From: Larkinella soli
GTDB lineage: Bacteria > Bacteroidota > Bacteroidia > Cytophagales > Spirosomataceae
DNA length: 64,000 nucleotides
Assembly (NCBI RefSeq): GCF_003703975.1
Contig: NZ_QTJY01000002.1
Location: 434,001-498,000, forward strand
Direction of reading: 5' to 3'
Shown here: in pieces, positions 1 to 6,854 of the stretch
Numbering within the stretch: position 1 is the stretch's first letter
How the letters are laid out: each line of letters starts with the position of its first letter
Made by a program: the position numbers and the translations under genes
The notes under the pieces: model-generated
Databases searched by the model: none
Told to the model about the DNA's origin: nothing
What the model saw: only the letters and a program-made list of their open reading frames with translations

Positions 1-1191
1 CAGGGCGGTTTTGAACTGCTCCTTGTCGAGCGGCACCGCGCAGTCGTCCGACGAAAAGTCGGTCACGAGCTTCATGCCTTTCAATTGCAGCCGGTCATTG
101 ACCAGAAACAGCGTCTCCCGGACGGCATCGTTCAGGTCGTTGGGCTGAAGTTCCAGTTCCCGCGGCTTCGAGGAGTTGAGCATTTCGGTGATCAGCTGCC
201 CGATGCGCTCGGCGTTCCGGCGAATGATGCTGAGGTAGAGCGTCAGGCCGGGGTCATCATCAGGCAGGTCTTCCTTCAGCTGTTCCAGCGCCAGATGCAG
301 ATTGGTCAGCGGGTTACGGACCTCATGCGCGATGCTCCGGGCGATCTTGCCCGTCATGCTGAGTTTTTCGGCGATCAGAATGTCACGCTGGGCTTTTTTC
401 TGCTGCGTCACATCCCGAACGATGGCCTGATACCAGGTAATGGCTCCGCTCTTGTCGGTGATGGCAACCGCCGACAGCAGGCAGTCGATTTTCTTCCGGT
501 CCTTGCTGACCAGCACGATTTCCATATCCTTGACCTGCTCCGACTCGGCGATGCGGTCCCGGATCTGATCATAGACCGCCGGGTTCTCAAACAGCTGTCG
601 GATGTCCATCTGCCGCAGTTCATCGATGCCGTAGCCGGTCAGGTTCCGGAACGAAGGATTGATTTCCTGAAAATCGAAATGCCGGTCGGTGACGAAAATG
701 GCGTCGATGGAACGCTCGAACAGCGAGCGGTATTTGTTCTCCTTTTCCGCCACTTCGCCCATGATCTCCGACTGGCGGAGGGCATACCGGATACTGCGTC
801 CGAGCAGCTGCGCGTCGATGCGGCCTTTGACGAGGTAATCGGCCGCTCCCAGCTTCAGGGCCGAATAATCCACTTCCAGATCGTCCTGGCCGGTCAGCAG
901 GATCATGGGAGCCAGACAACCCACCTTGAAGGCTTCCTGGATCAGTTCGATCCCGGTCCGCTCGCCCAGCCGGTAATCGACCAGATAGACGTCGTACTGA
1001 TCGTCGCAGACGCGTTCCAGGGCATCGTCGAATTCACTGACCCAATCGAGCTGGATGTTGGCATTGTCGCGGGTTGAAACCAGGGTTTTCGTCAGAACAA
1101 AATCGTCTTCGTCATCCTCAACCAGAAGCACCCGGATGGTCTTTTCCGGCGCACTATCGGGTTGAGTCGTCTGGTAAGGAAACGGTGTCAA
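1..1191 (-). CDS. Hybrid sensor histidine kinase (receiver-PAS-HisKA), 3' end outside the window
   Basis: Reading the minus strand from about 1190 gives a receiver domain (LLVEDDEDDF, phospho-acceptor Asp in YLVDYRLGERTG), then a PAS domain (DAIFVTDRHFDFQEINPSF), then a HisKA dimerisation helix with the phospho-His motif IAHEVRNPLT. The ATPase domain runs off the window start. It would autophosphorylate and pass phosphate to a partner regulator. No ATG precedes the receiver in frame; a TTG at 1191 is the nearest start and would overlap the upstream receiver gene by 38 bp, suggesting translational coupling. No membrane segment is visible, so it looks cytoplasmic. The start is uncertain; the family call is firm. 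Confidence 0.85.
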   Translation of the reverse strand, partial: MTPFPYQTTQPDSAPEKTIRVLLVEDDEDDFVLTKTLVSTRDNANIQLDWVSEFDDALERVCDDQYDVYLVDYRLGERTGIELIQEAFKVGCLAPMILLTGQDDLEVDYSALKLGAADYLVKGRIDAQLLGRSIRYALRQSEIMGEVAEKENKYRSLFERSIDAIFVTDRHFDFQEINPSFRNLTGYGIDELRQMDIRQLFENPAVYDQIRDRIAESEQVKDMEIVLVSKDRKKIDCLLSAVAITDKSGAITWYQAIVRDVTQQKKAQRDILIAEKLSMTGKIARSIAHEVRNPLTNLHLALEQLKEDLPDDDPGLTLYLSIIRRNAERIGQLITEMLNSSKPRELELQPNDLNDAVRETLFLVNDRLQLKGMKLVTDFSSDDCAVPLDKEQFKTAL

Positions 1192-1612
1192 TCCAGTATT
1201 TCTTTATGGTGGTCGTAATATCCAGCAAAGTTCCAAAATCGAACGGTTTGGAGATATACGAGCTGACCCCCAAATCATAGGTCCGCAGGATATCTTCTTC
1301 GGCCGTAGAGGTCGTCAGAACGACGACCGGGATCTGACGGAATTGTTCGTTCGCCTTAATTTCGCGAAGGGCCTGAATTCCGTTTTTTCGGGGCATATTC
1401 AAATCCAGTATTATCAGGCTGGGACGGGGCGAAGCGGCATACGGTTCGCGCTGATGGAGATAATCCATCAGTTCTTCTCCATCCTCTACAAAACACAACT
1501 GGGCCTGAAGGTTGGATTCGCGAAACGCCTGCTCGAGCAGCATCCGGTCGTCGGCGTCGTCATCAGCAATTAATATACTGGTTTTAGGTTGCTTGCCAGT
1601 CATTCTTCTCAA
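1154..1612 (-). CDS. Single-domain response regulator, Rcp1-like
   Basis: A stand-alone receiver of 152 residues with no output domain. Acidic pocket ADDDADD, phospho-acceptor Asp in LIILDLNMPRKNG, switch Thr in VVLTTS and conserved Lys in YISKPF are all present. The long beta4-alpha4 region and the sequence around LDLNMPRKNG resemble the Rcp1 family that partners phytochrome or PAS kinases. It overlaps the start of the hybrid kinase downstream, so the two probably work as a phosphorelay pair. ATG at 1612; MTGKQP four codons later is an alternative start. Transcription would start in the gap that also holds the inverted repeat at 1793-1819. Confidence 0.88.
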   Translation of the reverse strand: MRRMTGKQPKTSILIADDDADDRMLLEQAFRESNLQAQLCFVEDGEELMDYLHQREPYAASPRPSLIILDLNMPRKNGIQALREIKANEQFRQIPVVVLTTSTAEEDILRTYDLGVSSYISKPFDFGTLLDITTTIKKYWIDTVSLPDDSTR

Positions 1613-1792
1613 TCAGGTTAAATGATACGAAGCACTCGTCAGATTTTCTGTAACGGCTCTATACTCACAAGTTAGTAACAAGATCAAAAACCGTTAGTTT
1701 TTTTCACGGCGAAATGATTAAGTATATACGTTCCAAAACCTGCAATTTAGCCTTATTTTACGTCATCCTCAGCAAAATCTTTCTTGTAATAT

Positions 1793-1819
1793 TCCACACT
1801 CTGTAGAATCCGATCTACA
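1793..1819. promoter_or_regulatory. Candidate activator site: TCCACA-N3-TGTAGA-N6-TCTACA
   Basis: Three half-sites of one hexamer: TCCACA at 1793, TGTAGA at 1802 and TCTACA at 1814. The same hexamer pair recurs at 4803-4828 and 5482-5496. The site lies about 130 bp upstream of a TTGGCAC element at 1930-1936, the geometry of a sigma-54 enhancer. Which protein binds is inference; the NtrC-type regulator at 2675-4114 is the obvious candidate. Confidence 0.45.
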
Positions 1820-1929
1820 CCCTGCTTCAATGCCGACGCCCGATAAATCCAAAATCAGAGGAAATTTCATATATTTATGATCTTGATAATCAGCCACATA
1901 TTACAAAATTCGCTAACCTTCTTCTTGAT

Positions 1930-1945
1930 TTGGCACAAAATTGTT
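1930..1945 (+). promoter_or_regulatory. Weak sigma-54-like promoter ahead of the PorT-type gene
   Basis: TTGGCAC matches the -24 consensus exactly. The downstream TTGTT resembles the -12 element TTGCW but is one base too close, so this is a partial match. A start site near 1955 would give a leader of about 25 nt to the ATG at 1980. Confidence 0.3.
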
Positions 1946-1979
1946 GGTATGCTTTTCATACAACCAACTCTGTTTTCCT

Positions 1980-2609
1980 ATGAAAAGACCGATCAATAAA
2001 CTGTTACTGGCTTCGGCCGTGCTGGGCAGCCTTTTTATTTCGAAAGCGAACGCGCAGACCACTCCCCGGACGGGAATTAAAGGCGGCTTGAACGCCAGCA
2101 CGTTATATCTGAACAACGTGGACGACCGAAACGAACGCATCGGGTTTCATGTAGGCGTATTTACGCAGATACCGGTCGGCGAGTTTTTTGCGGTCCAGCC
2201 GGAGCTTCAATATACGACCAAGGGAGTGTCGGCCCGGTATAACCTTCTGGGCTACGAAGGAAAAAATACTTTCAAACTGAATTATGTCGAACTGCCGGTG
2301 CTGGCAACCTTCAAGCTGGGCAATTCGGTGGATCTGCAGGCCGGTCCTTACGTTTCTTATCTGGCCAACGCCAAGGTTGCGACCGACGGCGATCTGGGCT
2401 CCGGGCTCCGGGACATCAGCCGGGAAAATTTCAATGCATTCGACTACGGGGTGGCCGGAGGTCTGAATATTTACTTCGGATCGGCTTTTCTCGGGCTGCG
2501 CTACGGGCAGGGTCTTCAGCCGGTAGCCAATGACGGCGGGGCACGTTTCCTGCTGGGGAAAGCCAAGAACGCGGTCGGACAGATTTCGCTGGGCTTCTCA
2601 CTGCGGTAA
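1980..2609 (+). CDS. PorT-family outer-membrane beta-barrel protein
   Basis: Protein of 209 residues from the ATG at 1980; an upstream in-frame start at 1941 would put 13 residues before a good signal peptide, so the later start is preferred. The signal peptide ends at NAQ (SKANAQTTP). The mature part has alternating hydrophobic/aromatic strands (GIKGGLNAS, FFAVQPELQYTTKG, LNYVELPVLATFKL, LQAGPYVSYL, FLGLRYGQGL) and ends in LGFSLR, the pattern of small PorT/OMP_b-brl_2 barrels. Function is unknown; such proteins are abundant in Bacteroidota envelopes. The upstream inverted repeat and TGGCAC element suggest activator control. Confidence 0.8.
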   Translation: MKRPINKLLLASAVLGSLFISKANAQTTPRTGIKGGLNASTLYLNNVDDRNERIGFHVGVFTQIPVGEFFAVQPELQYTTKGVSARYNLLGYEGKNTFKLNYVELPVLATFKLGNSVDLQAGPYVSYLANAKVATDGDLGSGLRDISRENFNAFDYGVAGGLNIYFGSAFLGLRYGQGLQPVANDGGARFLLGKAKNAVGQISLGFSLR

Positions 2610-2621
2610 TACCATAAAAAA

Positions 2622-2655
2622 GGGAGACGGCCGTTTCGGTCCCGTCTCCCTCTTC
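2622..2655. terminator. Bidirectional terminator hairpin
   Basis: Perfect 9-bp stem GGGAGACGG (2622-2630) with CCGTCTCCC (2642-2650), flanked by AAAAAA on the left and a pyrimidine-rich tract on the right. It separates the convergent PorT-like and NtrC-like genes and can serve both. Confidence 0.8.
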
Positions 2656-2674
2656 TTCCGCTTCCGGCTCTCCG

Positions 2675-4114
2675 TCAAAGATGAATGTCGTAAGCCTTCA
2701 GTTTGTTATAAAGTGTTTTCCGATCGATATTAAGCACTTCAGCGGCTTTGGTTTTATTATAGCCGGTTTTTTCCAGCACCTTGATGATGGCGGCCCGCTC
2801 GGCGTTCTCGGAAACGGATTTCAGGTTATTGGCCGGCACCGTGGCTGAAACCGGCGAACTGGTATCTTCCGCCAGATAGGCCGGCGAAATAATTTCGAAC
2901 GGCAGACACTCCAGGGTAACGGTGTCTCCCTGCGTCAGCAGCACCGCCCGTTTGATGACGTTCTGGAGTTCGCGCAGGTTTCCGTGCCAGTAATACTCCT
3001 TGAGCTTCTCCTTTACCTCTTCATCAAAGCCGATCACATTCTTTTCCAGCTGGTTATTGGCCAGTTCAAGAAAATGCTCGGCAAAGATCAGAACATCGGC
3101 CTTTCGCTCGCGGAGCGGGACCAGGTCGATCCTGAACTCGTCCAGACGGTGAAAAATATCTTCCCGGAAGCGTCCCTGGCGGACGGCATCACGAAGATCC
3201 TCGTTGGTGGCTACCAGAATCCGGACGTCTACCACAATGTCGGTGTTGCTCCCAATACGCCGAATCCGTCGTTCCTGAAGAACGCGCAGCAGTTTGATCT
3301 GGTTTTCGTAGGAAAGGTTACCGATCTCATCCAGAAACAGCGTGCCGCCGTTGGCTACCTCGAAACTACCGACCTTATCGGCCATGGCCCCGGTAAATGA
3401 GCCTTTGATATGCCCGAACAGTTCACTGCCGGCCAGTTCTTTGGAAAGGGCTCCACAGTCGATGGCCACGAACGGCTTGTCGGCTCGTTTGCTTTTCTGG
3501 TGGATGGCGTTGGCCACGAACTCCTTCCCCGTCCCGGTTTCGCCGGTGATGATCACCGACATGTTGGTCGGGGCGATCAGGTCGATGTGTTTCTGGAGCA
3601 TTTCGGCGGCCCGGCTTTTCCCGAAAATAAACCGCCTTCCACCGGTAATGACGGTCGACGATTTAGCCGTCCGGTTCACGACGGGTTTTACAGGGGTGAC
3701 CACCGGTGCTTCCTCGTCTTCTTCCGAAACCGCCGTCACATTCAGCGACTGGGTTCGGCGGTTGAGCGCGCTTTTGATCGTATAGAGGATTTCGTCTGGA
3801 TACAGCGGTTTGGTTACATAATCATACGCACCGTGCTTTACCGTCTGTACGGCCATCCGGACGTCGGAGTAGCCGGTAATAATGATAACTGCGGTCGACG
3901 AATCGAGGATTTTGATTCGGCGCAGCATTTCAAGCCCGTCAATATCAGGAAGTTTAAAGTCGCATATAACCAGTTCAAACGAATCTTTTCTTAACAGGTT
4001 CAATCCGTCCTCTCCTCGTTGAACAGAAGCCGTCTTATAGCCTTGTTTTGATAAAAACCGTTCCAGAAGCAGGCATATATCCGTGTTATCGTCAACGATT
4101 AGGATTCTTTCCAT
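2675..4114 (-). CDS. NtrC-family sigma-54-dependent response regulator
   Basis: Three domains in 479 residues: receiver (1-120, Asp52 in CDFKLPDIDG, Lys102), AAA+ domain (about 160-390) and a Fis-type helix-turn-helix (about 437-479, NKTKAAEVLNIDRKTLYNK). Walker A is GETGTGKE (191-198), Walker B LFLDEIG (259-265). The sigma-54 contact loop is GSFTGA (238-243) rather than the usual GAFTGA, a tolerated change. It should activate sigma-54 RNA polymerase from distant enhancers once phosphorylated by a nearby kinase. It sits among receivers and a hybrid kinase, and inverted repeats that could be its sites occur at 1.8, 4.8 and 5.5 kb. Confidence 0.95.
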   Translation of the reverse strand: MERILIVDDNTDICLLLERFLSKQGYKTASVQRGEDGLNLLRKDSFELVICDFKLPDIDGLEMLRRIKILDSSTAVIIITGYSDVRMAVQTVKHGAYDYVTKPLYPDEILYTIKSALNRRTQSLNVTAVSEEDEEAPVVTPVKPVVNRTAKSSTVITGGRRFIFGKSRAAEMLQKHIDLIAPTNMSVIITGETGTGKEFVANAIHQKSKRADKPFVAIDCGALSKELAGSELFGHIKGSFTGAMADKVGSFEVANGGTLFLDEIGNLSYENQIKLLRVLQERRIRRIGSNTDIVVDVRILVATNEDLRDAVRQGRFREDIFHRLDEFRIDLVPLRERKADVLIFAEHFLELANNQLEKNVIGFDEEVKEKLKEYYWHGNLRELQNVIKRAVLLTQGDTVTLECLPFEIISPAYLAEDTSSPVSATVPANNLKSVSENAERAAIIKVLEKTGYNKTKAAEVLNIDRKTLYNKLKAYDIHL

Positions 4115-4164
4115 GCTGGGACAGCTACAATGCCCGATTACAATTAACCTGGGTATAAAGTTAA

Positions 4165-4530
4165 TTAAACTTGGATATATTGTAAAGCCTGCTCGACGGT
4201 CTTCCGGTTAAAAGGTTTGCCGATGAAATAGTCGGCTCCTTCCTGGGAAGCGCGCTTCCTTTCGGCGATTCCGTCGAACGCACTGATCATGATCACTTTG
4301 GTTTCATTTCCGTTTGTTCGGATGTAGGAAAGCAATTCGAAGCCTACTCCATCGGGGAGACTGAGATCAAGAAATACGGCATCATAGGTTTGCTGGGCCA
4401 GGCGCTGGCGGCCTTCTTCCAGAAAGTTGGCGCAGGTCGGCTGGTATCCCATTCGTTTCAACAGACCGGAAAGCAGGAGGCAAATATCTGCTTCATCGTC
4501 AACGATGAGAACTCGTTTCGTATTTGTCAT
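4165..4530 (-). CDS. Single-domain response regulator (CheY-like)
   Basis: Receiver of 121 residues with no output domain: pocket IVDDEAD, phospho-acceptor Asp in AVFLDLSLPDG, switch Ser in IMISAFD and Lys in YFIGKPF. An in-frame start at 4587 would add 19 residues lacking any domain; the ATG at 4530 (MTNTKRVLIVDD) begins exactly at the receiver and is preferred. Its ICLLL segment after the pocket is shared with the NtrC-type protein downstream, suggesting the receivers are related by duplication. It lies 50 bp upstream of that gene on the same strand and probably shares its transcript. Confidence 0.88.
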   Translation of the reverse strand: MTNTKRVLIVDDEADICLLLSGLLKRMGYQPTCANFLEEGRQRLAQQTYDAVFLDLSLPDGVGFELLSYIRTNGNETKVIMISAFDGIAERKRASQEGADYFIGKPFNRKTVEQALQYIQV

Positions 4531-4633
4531 ATTTGTAACTACCGGCTGATAACTACCGCCAGTTTGCCAGCCCCGCGTTCTTTCCACGTTTCGGTTCGTT
4601 AGTATCCATTGAATTCATTATATCAAAACATAA

Positions 4634-4650
4634 TACGAAATAATGTGCCT
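4634..4650 (-). promoter_or_regulatory. Sigma-54-like promoter on the minus strand
   Basis: On the minus strand the sequence reads TAGGCACATTATTTCGT: the -24 GGCAC is perfect, the -12 region has TT then CG instead of GC. It lies about 100 bp upstream of the receiver gene starting at 4530 and about 170 bp from the inverted repeat at 4803-4828. This would let the NtrC-type regulator control its own operon. Weak at the -12 side. Confidence 0.35.
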
Positions 4651-4802
4651 AACTCTTCCGGAGAGGGCGTAATTCCCTTCGAAATGCTGTAATAACAATA
4701 AAACCGGCTTCCCAAGGCCGAAAAAGACCCCGGGTCTGATTAAACGGTAGCGTGTTACCGCCAGTTTAAATATTTTCATATTTGCGTAACAGACGTGATT
4801 TT

Positions 4803-4828
4803 TCTACACTTTCCTCTACACCTGTAGA
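4803..4828. promoter_or_regulatory. Candidate activator site: TCTACA-N6-TCTACA-N2-TGTAGA
   Basis: Half-sites at 4803-4808 and 4815-4820 (direct) and 4823-4828 (inverted). It has the same hexamer as the sites at 1793 and 5482. It is placed 140 bp upstream of a plus-strand sigma-54-like element and 170 bp from a minus-strand one, so it could serve both directions. Confidence 0.5.
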
Positions 4829-4958
4829 ACTATCTCCACACCCGGCCCGGTCGCCGGCTGAAGAATCAGGTCGGTGAAAGTATAAATTTTTCCAGAAAGC
4901 ATTTAAAAATCAGGCGTTTATTGTGCTTTTTATTGACACTTTTTCCCTCTCCTGCCTT

Positions 4959-4975
4959 TTGGCATAACTTTTTCA
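4959..4975 (+). promoter_or_regulatory. Sigma-54-like promoter into non-coding DNA
   Basis: TTGGCATAACTTTTTCA differs from the consensus TTGGCACRNNNNTTGCW at two positions and keeps the correct 10-base spacing between GG and the -12 C. The transcript would start near 4986 and meets no gene before the terminator at 5311-5345, so a non-coding product is possible. Confidence 0.45.
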
Positions 4976-5232
4976 TAAATAATAGGCAAAAGCATCTGTC
5001 TCAACGTTACTTTCTGATTGCTCAACGTTATGGGAAACTGCTTTTTAATCTTGCCCTGACACGGATTTCAGTCTGATACCCGGCAAAACCGGGGCCTGAC
5101 AATTTCGGAATCGGCAACGCCATCCACATCGTAAACTGCCTTTCCCGGCAAATGTTCTGAAAGGAACACCCGGTGTGGAGTTTTACCGATGCACATCATT
5201 TAAAAACGCCGTTGGCCTCAGGCTCACTGCGC

Positions 5233-5261
5233 TTGGAGATACTACAAGAGTGGTACGTTTA
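5233..5261 (+). promoter_or_regulatory. Bacteroidota-type promoter for a candidate small RNA
   Basis: TTG at 5233-5235, an 18-base spacer, then TACGTTTA at 5254-5261, one base off the TAnnTTTG -7 box. Start expected near 5268, about 75 nt before the terminator ending at 5345. Confidence 0.4.
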
Positions 5262-5267
5262 GGTTTA

Positions 5268-5345
5268 GGTGGTTTCATTTTAGGTTAAGTACAAGTTACG
5301 GTGGGTACGGAATCCCTGCACCAATTTGAGTGCAGGGATTTTTTG
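5268..5345 (+). ncRNA. Candidate small RNA
   Basis: Promoter-like TTG-N18-TACGTTTA just upstream and a strong intrinsic terminator at the end enclose about 75 nt with no ORF or ribosome site. It belongs to no recognised RNA family. It may instead be the tail of a longer transcript from the sigma-54-like element at 4959. Confidence 0.4.
5311..5345 (+). terminator. Intrinsic terminator
   Basis: Perfect 10-bp stem AATCCCTGCA (5311-5320) with TGCAGGGATT (5331-5340), followed by TTTTG. There is no protein gene upstream within 780 bp on this strand, which is why a small RNA is proposed. Confidence 0.85.
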
Positions 5346-5367
5346 TTTGGGGCCGGGGCGTTTAGCC

Positions 5368-5476
5368 GTTGGGGTGTTCTGGCGATAAAGCGTTTGGGAC
5401 TTGAGGTTACTCCTCCATTACCTGCGCTTCCCAAACGCTCCAACTCCTTGACTCCCCAACTCCAAAACTCCCCAAC
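5368..5476. repeat. Extragenic inverted-repeat element
   Basis: Nested inverted repeats: GTTGGGG (5368-5374) with CCCCAAC (5454-5460, repeated at 5470-5476), and a 10-bp perfect pair GCGTTTGGGA (5390-5399) with TCCCAAACGC (5429-5438). It contains no ORF. It looks like a short mobile-type or REP-like element; copy number is unknown from this window. Confidence 0.5.
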
Positions 5477-5480
5477 TTCT

Positions 5481-5497
5481 TTCTACAATCTGTAGAA
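5481..5497. promoter_or_regulatory. Candidate activator site: perfect palindrome TTCTACA-N3-TGTAGAA
   Basis: Seven-base arms at 5481-5487 and 5491-5497. Same hexamer as the sites at 1793 and 4803, here with the most symmetric form. It lies about 120 bp upstream of the -24-like GG at 5610-5611 before the first YtxH gene. Confidence 0.5.
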
Positions 5498-5607
5498 TTT
5501 GTTCCTCAGCCGGCGTTTCCCGGGCCGGACCACACACAAAGTAAATCTCTGCATAAAACCCTGAAAATAAATAGCTTGTGATCAAAACTATACCCCGCCC
5601 AACAGTA

Positions 5608-5624
5608 CTGGTATGAAATTTTCT
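5608..5624 (+). promoter_or_regulatory. Sigma-54-like promoter for the YtxH genes
   Basis: CTGGTATGAAATTTTCT keeps the GG-N10-xC spacing of sigma-54 promoters, with C-to-T changes in the -24 box and TTTC for TTGC. Start expected near 5635, 50 nt before the ATG at 5684. Moderate match supported by the palindrome upstream. Confidence 0.35.
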
Positions 5625-5683
5625 GTATTGGTTGTGCCCTCAGGGAAGGGCGATCATCGTTCACTTTAACCGTTTTGATCAGC

Positions 5684-5971
5684 ATGAAATCGAACTTCAG
5701 TGGTCTTGTGGTGGCTCTTCTGGCCGGCGCCGTCCTGGGCGTTCTGATGGCCCCACGCAGTGGCAAGGATACCCGCAAGAGAATCACGAACGACACCGAC
5801 AAGTTTCTGAAAGACTTACAGGACACTATTACGTCGGGTTTCGACAGCATCAAGAGTCAGTATGAGGATACCCGGGACAACCTGGCCTCCAAATACAACG
5901 ACGTGGTCGATACGGCTGCCTCGCGTTCCAAAAGCGCCATCGAGCGGACCGAGCGCAATTCAAAATATTAA
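5684..5971 (+). CDS. YtxH domain protein
   Basis: Small protein of 95 residues. It starts with a glycine-rich membrane segment (LVVALLAGAVLGVLMAPRSGKDTR), the hallmark of the YtxH family, followed by a charged amphipathic helix region ending in Ser/Thr/Arg-rich sequence. A TTG three codons upstream is in frame, but the ATG at 5684 is preferred. YtxH proteins are often general-stress genes; function is not established. A paralogue follows 51 bp downstream. The sigma-54-like element and palindrome upstream suggest inducible expression. Confidence 0.8.
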   Translation: MKSNFSGLVVALLAGAVLGVLMAPRSGKDTRKRITNDTDKFLKDLQDTITSGFDSIKSQYEDTRDNLASKYNDVVDTAASRSKSAIERTERNSKY

Positions 5972-6022
5972 TCATAACTTTGTAACACTTCCAGAGTTAC
6001 GAACCTTAAAATCGGAAACACC

Positions 6023-6370
6023 ATGAGAAGCTCAAGAGATTTTCTGTTAGGATTTATTACGGGGATTGCAGCCGGGTTGCTCACCGCCCCCAAAAGTGGC
6101 CGTGAAAGCCGCCAGTGGATTCAGGATGAAGCCAACCGGCGCTCCAAGGATCTCCAGGATCAGTGGAGTAAAGGGGTAGAGCAGGTGAAAACCCAGGTAG
6201 ACCAGGTAAAATCCCAGGTAAACGACTGGACCACCAAGGCGCAGAACGCCGTGCAGGGCAACCAGGGGAATCAACCCAATAAAGACCAGTTCAACTCGAA
6301 CGTCGATAATCTGGCCGACAAAGCTCACGAAGGCGTAGACTCCGCCAAGCAGTCGATCAAAGCAGAATAA
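6023..6370 (+). CDS. YtxH domain protein, paralogue of the upstream gene
   Basis: Protein of 115 residues with the same plan: an N-terminal membrane helix and the motif TAPKSGRESRQW (compare MAPRSGKDTR upstream), then a long helix rich in Gln, Lys and Val with heptad-like repeats (QVKTQVDQVKSQVNDW) and an Asn/Gln linker. It is likely anchored in the inner membrane with a cytoplasmic helical tail. Cotranscribed with the preceding YtxH gene and closed by a very strong terminator. Confidence 0.8.
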   Translation: MRSSRDFLLGFITGIAAGLLTAPKSGRESRQWIQDEANRRSKDLQDQWSKGVEQVKTQVDQVKSQVNDWTTKAQNAVQGNQGNQPNKDQFNSNVDNLADKAHEGVDSAKQSIKAE

Positions 6371-6400
6371 GCAGAAGTCTGATTTACTCAACGTCATGAA

Positions 6401-6438
6401 AAGTGCGGCCCGGCAGGAATGTCGGGCCGCACTTTTTT
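6401..6438 (+). terminator. Strong intrinsic terminator after the YtxH pair
   Basis: Perfect 12-bp stem AAGTGCGGCCCG (6401-6412) with CGGGCCGCACTT (6423-6434), followed by TTTT. Confidence 0.92.
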
Positions 6439-6538
6439 ATGCTGTCCAATAACCCGGAAGCCATCATCCGGGCGTTTTTAACCCGCTTTTAAGAAAAATT
6501 GGCAGCAGAGGCCGCCAGTCACCGGAAAACGCCCGGGA

Positions 6539-6595
6539 TTTAAGCCTCATTTAACAAGGGTTTAACAACCGTTTAACCGGGCCGCCCTAATTTTG
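6539..6595 (+). promoter_or_regulatory. OmpR/PhoB-type operator array and promoter P1
   Basis: Four direct repeats TTTAAG/TTTAAC start at 6539, 6550, 6561 and 6572, an exact 11-bp pitch. The -7 box TAATTTTG begins at 6588, 16 bp after the start of the last repeat. Winged-helix regulators of the OmpR family bind such tandem sites with one subunit per 11 bp, often replacing the -33 element, and no TTG is present here. The same layout recurs at 7026-7082. The regulator at 7299 is the likely binder (inference). A weaker pair of repeats lies at 6477 and 6488. Confidence 0.7.
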
Positions 6596-6619
6596 GAAGG
6601 TCAAAAGCAGTAACCTTCC
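6595..6619 (+). other. Hairpin at the 5' end of the P1 transcript
   Basis: GGAAGGT (6595-6601) pairs perfectly with ACCTTCC (6613-6619), immediately downstream of the -7 box, so it would lie at the very start of the mRNA. It could stabilise the message or overlap a binding site. Confidence 0.4.
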
Positions 6620-6650
6620 AATAACTTTCTAAAATTAATCGCTTATACGT

Positions 6651-6749
6651 ATGGCCCGCAATTATCGTTCTTCCTTTGAGCCGGATGCCTGGCTTCGCCT
6701 GCTGGGTGGCCTTGTGCTGATCATTACGGCCTACAGTTGTGGTGCTTAA
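6651..6749 (+). CDS. Candidate 32-residue membrane peptide
   Basis: ATG at 6651 to TAA at 6747 encodes a 32-residue peptide: a short basic start (MARNYRSSFEP), then a hydrophobic run (LLGGLVLIITAYSCGA) long enough for one membrane segment or a signal-like helix. It lies about 50 nt downstream of the P1 promoter with the phased TTTAAC array, which is the main support for its being real. No homologue is recognised. It could be a regulon target that feeds back on the sensor kinase at 8008, as small membrane peptides do in other two-component systems; that is speculation. Confidence 0.45.
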   Translation: MARNYRSSFEPDAWLRLLGGLVLIITAYSCGA

Positions 6750-6817
6750 GTAAATTTTTGTACGGGGTCGAACCGGCAAGTATTTTTTATCAAAATTTTT
6801 AAGAAATTGAAGTGGTA

Positions 6818-6848
6818 TTGTTCTTGCTGTTAACAAATATTATATTTG
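6818..6848 (+). promoter_or_regulatory. Bacteroidota-type promoter
   Basis: TTG (6818-6820), a 20-base spacer, and a perfect -7 box TATATTTG (6841-6848). It would start an RNA near 6855 that meets the hairpins at 6911-6941 and 6964-6997, so it probably drives a short non-coding RNA or a terminated leader. Confidence 0.65.
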
Positions 6849-6854
6849 CGTAAC

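Larger units (their letters stand above)
1613..1979. other. Divergent regulatory gap with an inverted repeat and sigma-54-like element
   Basis: AT-rich stretch between the divergent receiver gene and the outer-membrane barrel gene. No ORF is credible. It holds three hexamer half-sites at 1793-1819 and a TGGCAC element at 1931-1936 just ahead of the barrel gene; both have their own entries. Nothing else was recognised. Confidence 0.6.
4531..5683. other. Large non-coding gap rich in regulatory elements
   Basis: More than 1.1 kb without a credible gene. Low-GC stretch at 4600-5000. It contains a -24/-12-like element on each strand, an activator-type inverted repeat at 4803-4828, a candidate small RNA ending at a strong terminator near 5345, an extragenic inverted-repeat element at 5368-5476, and a second inverted repeat at 5481-5497 with a sigma-54-like promoter before the YtxH gene. 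Short ORFs here are fragmentary and were not accepted. Confidence 0.6.

Noticed and set aside
6573-6836. 87-codon minus-strand frame across the P1 region
   Set aside because: It lies antisense to the promoter, hairpin and small-peptide ORF, has no domain, and its composition is non-specific.
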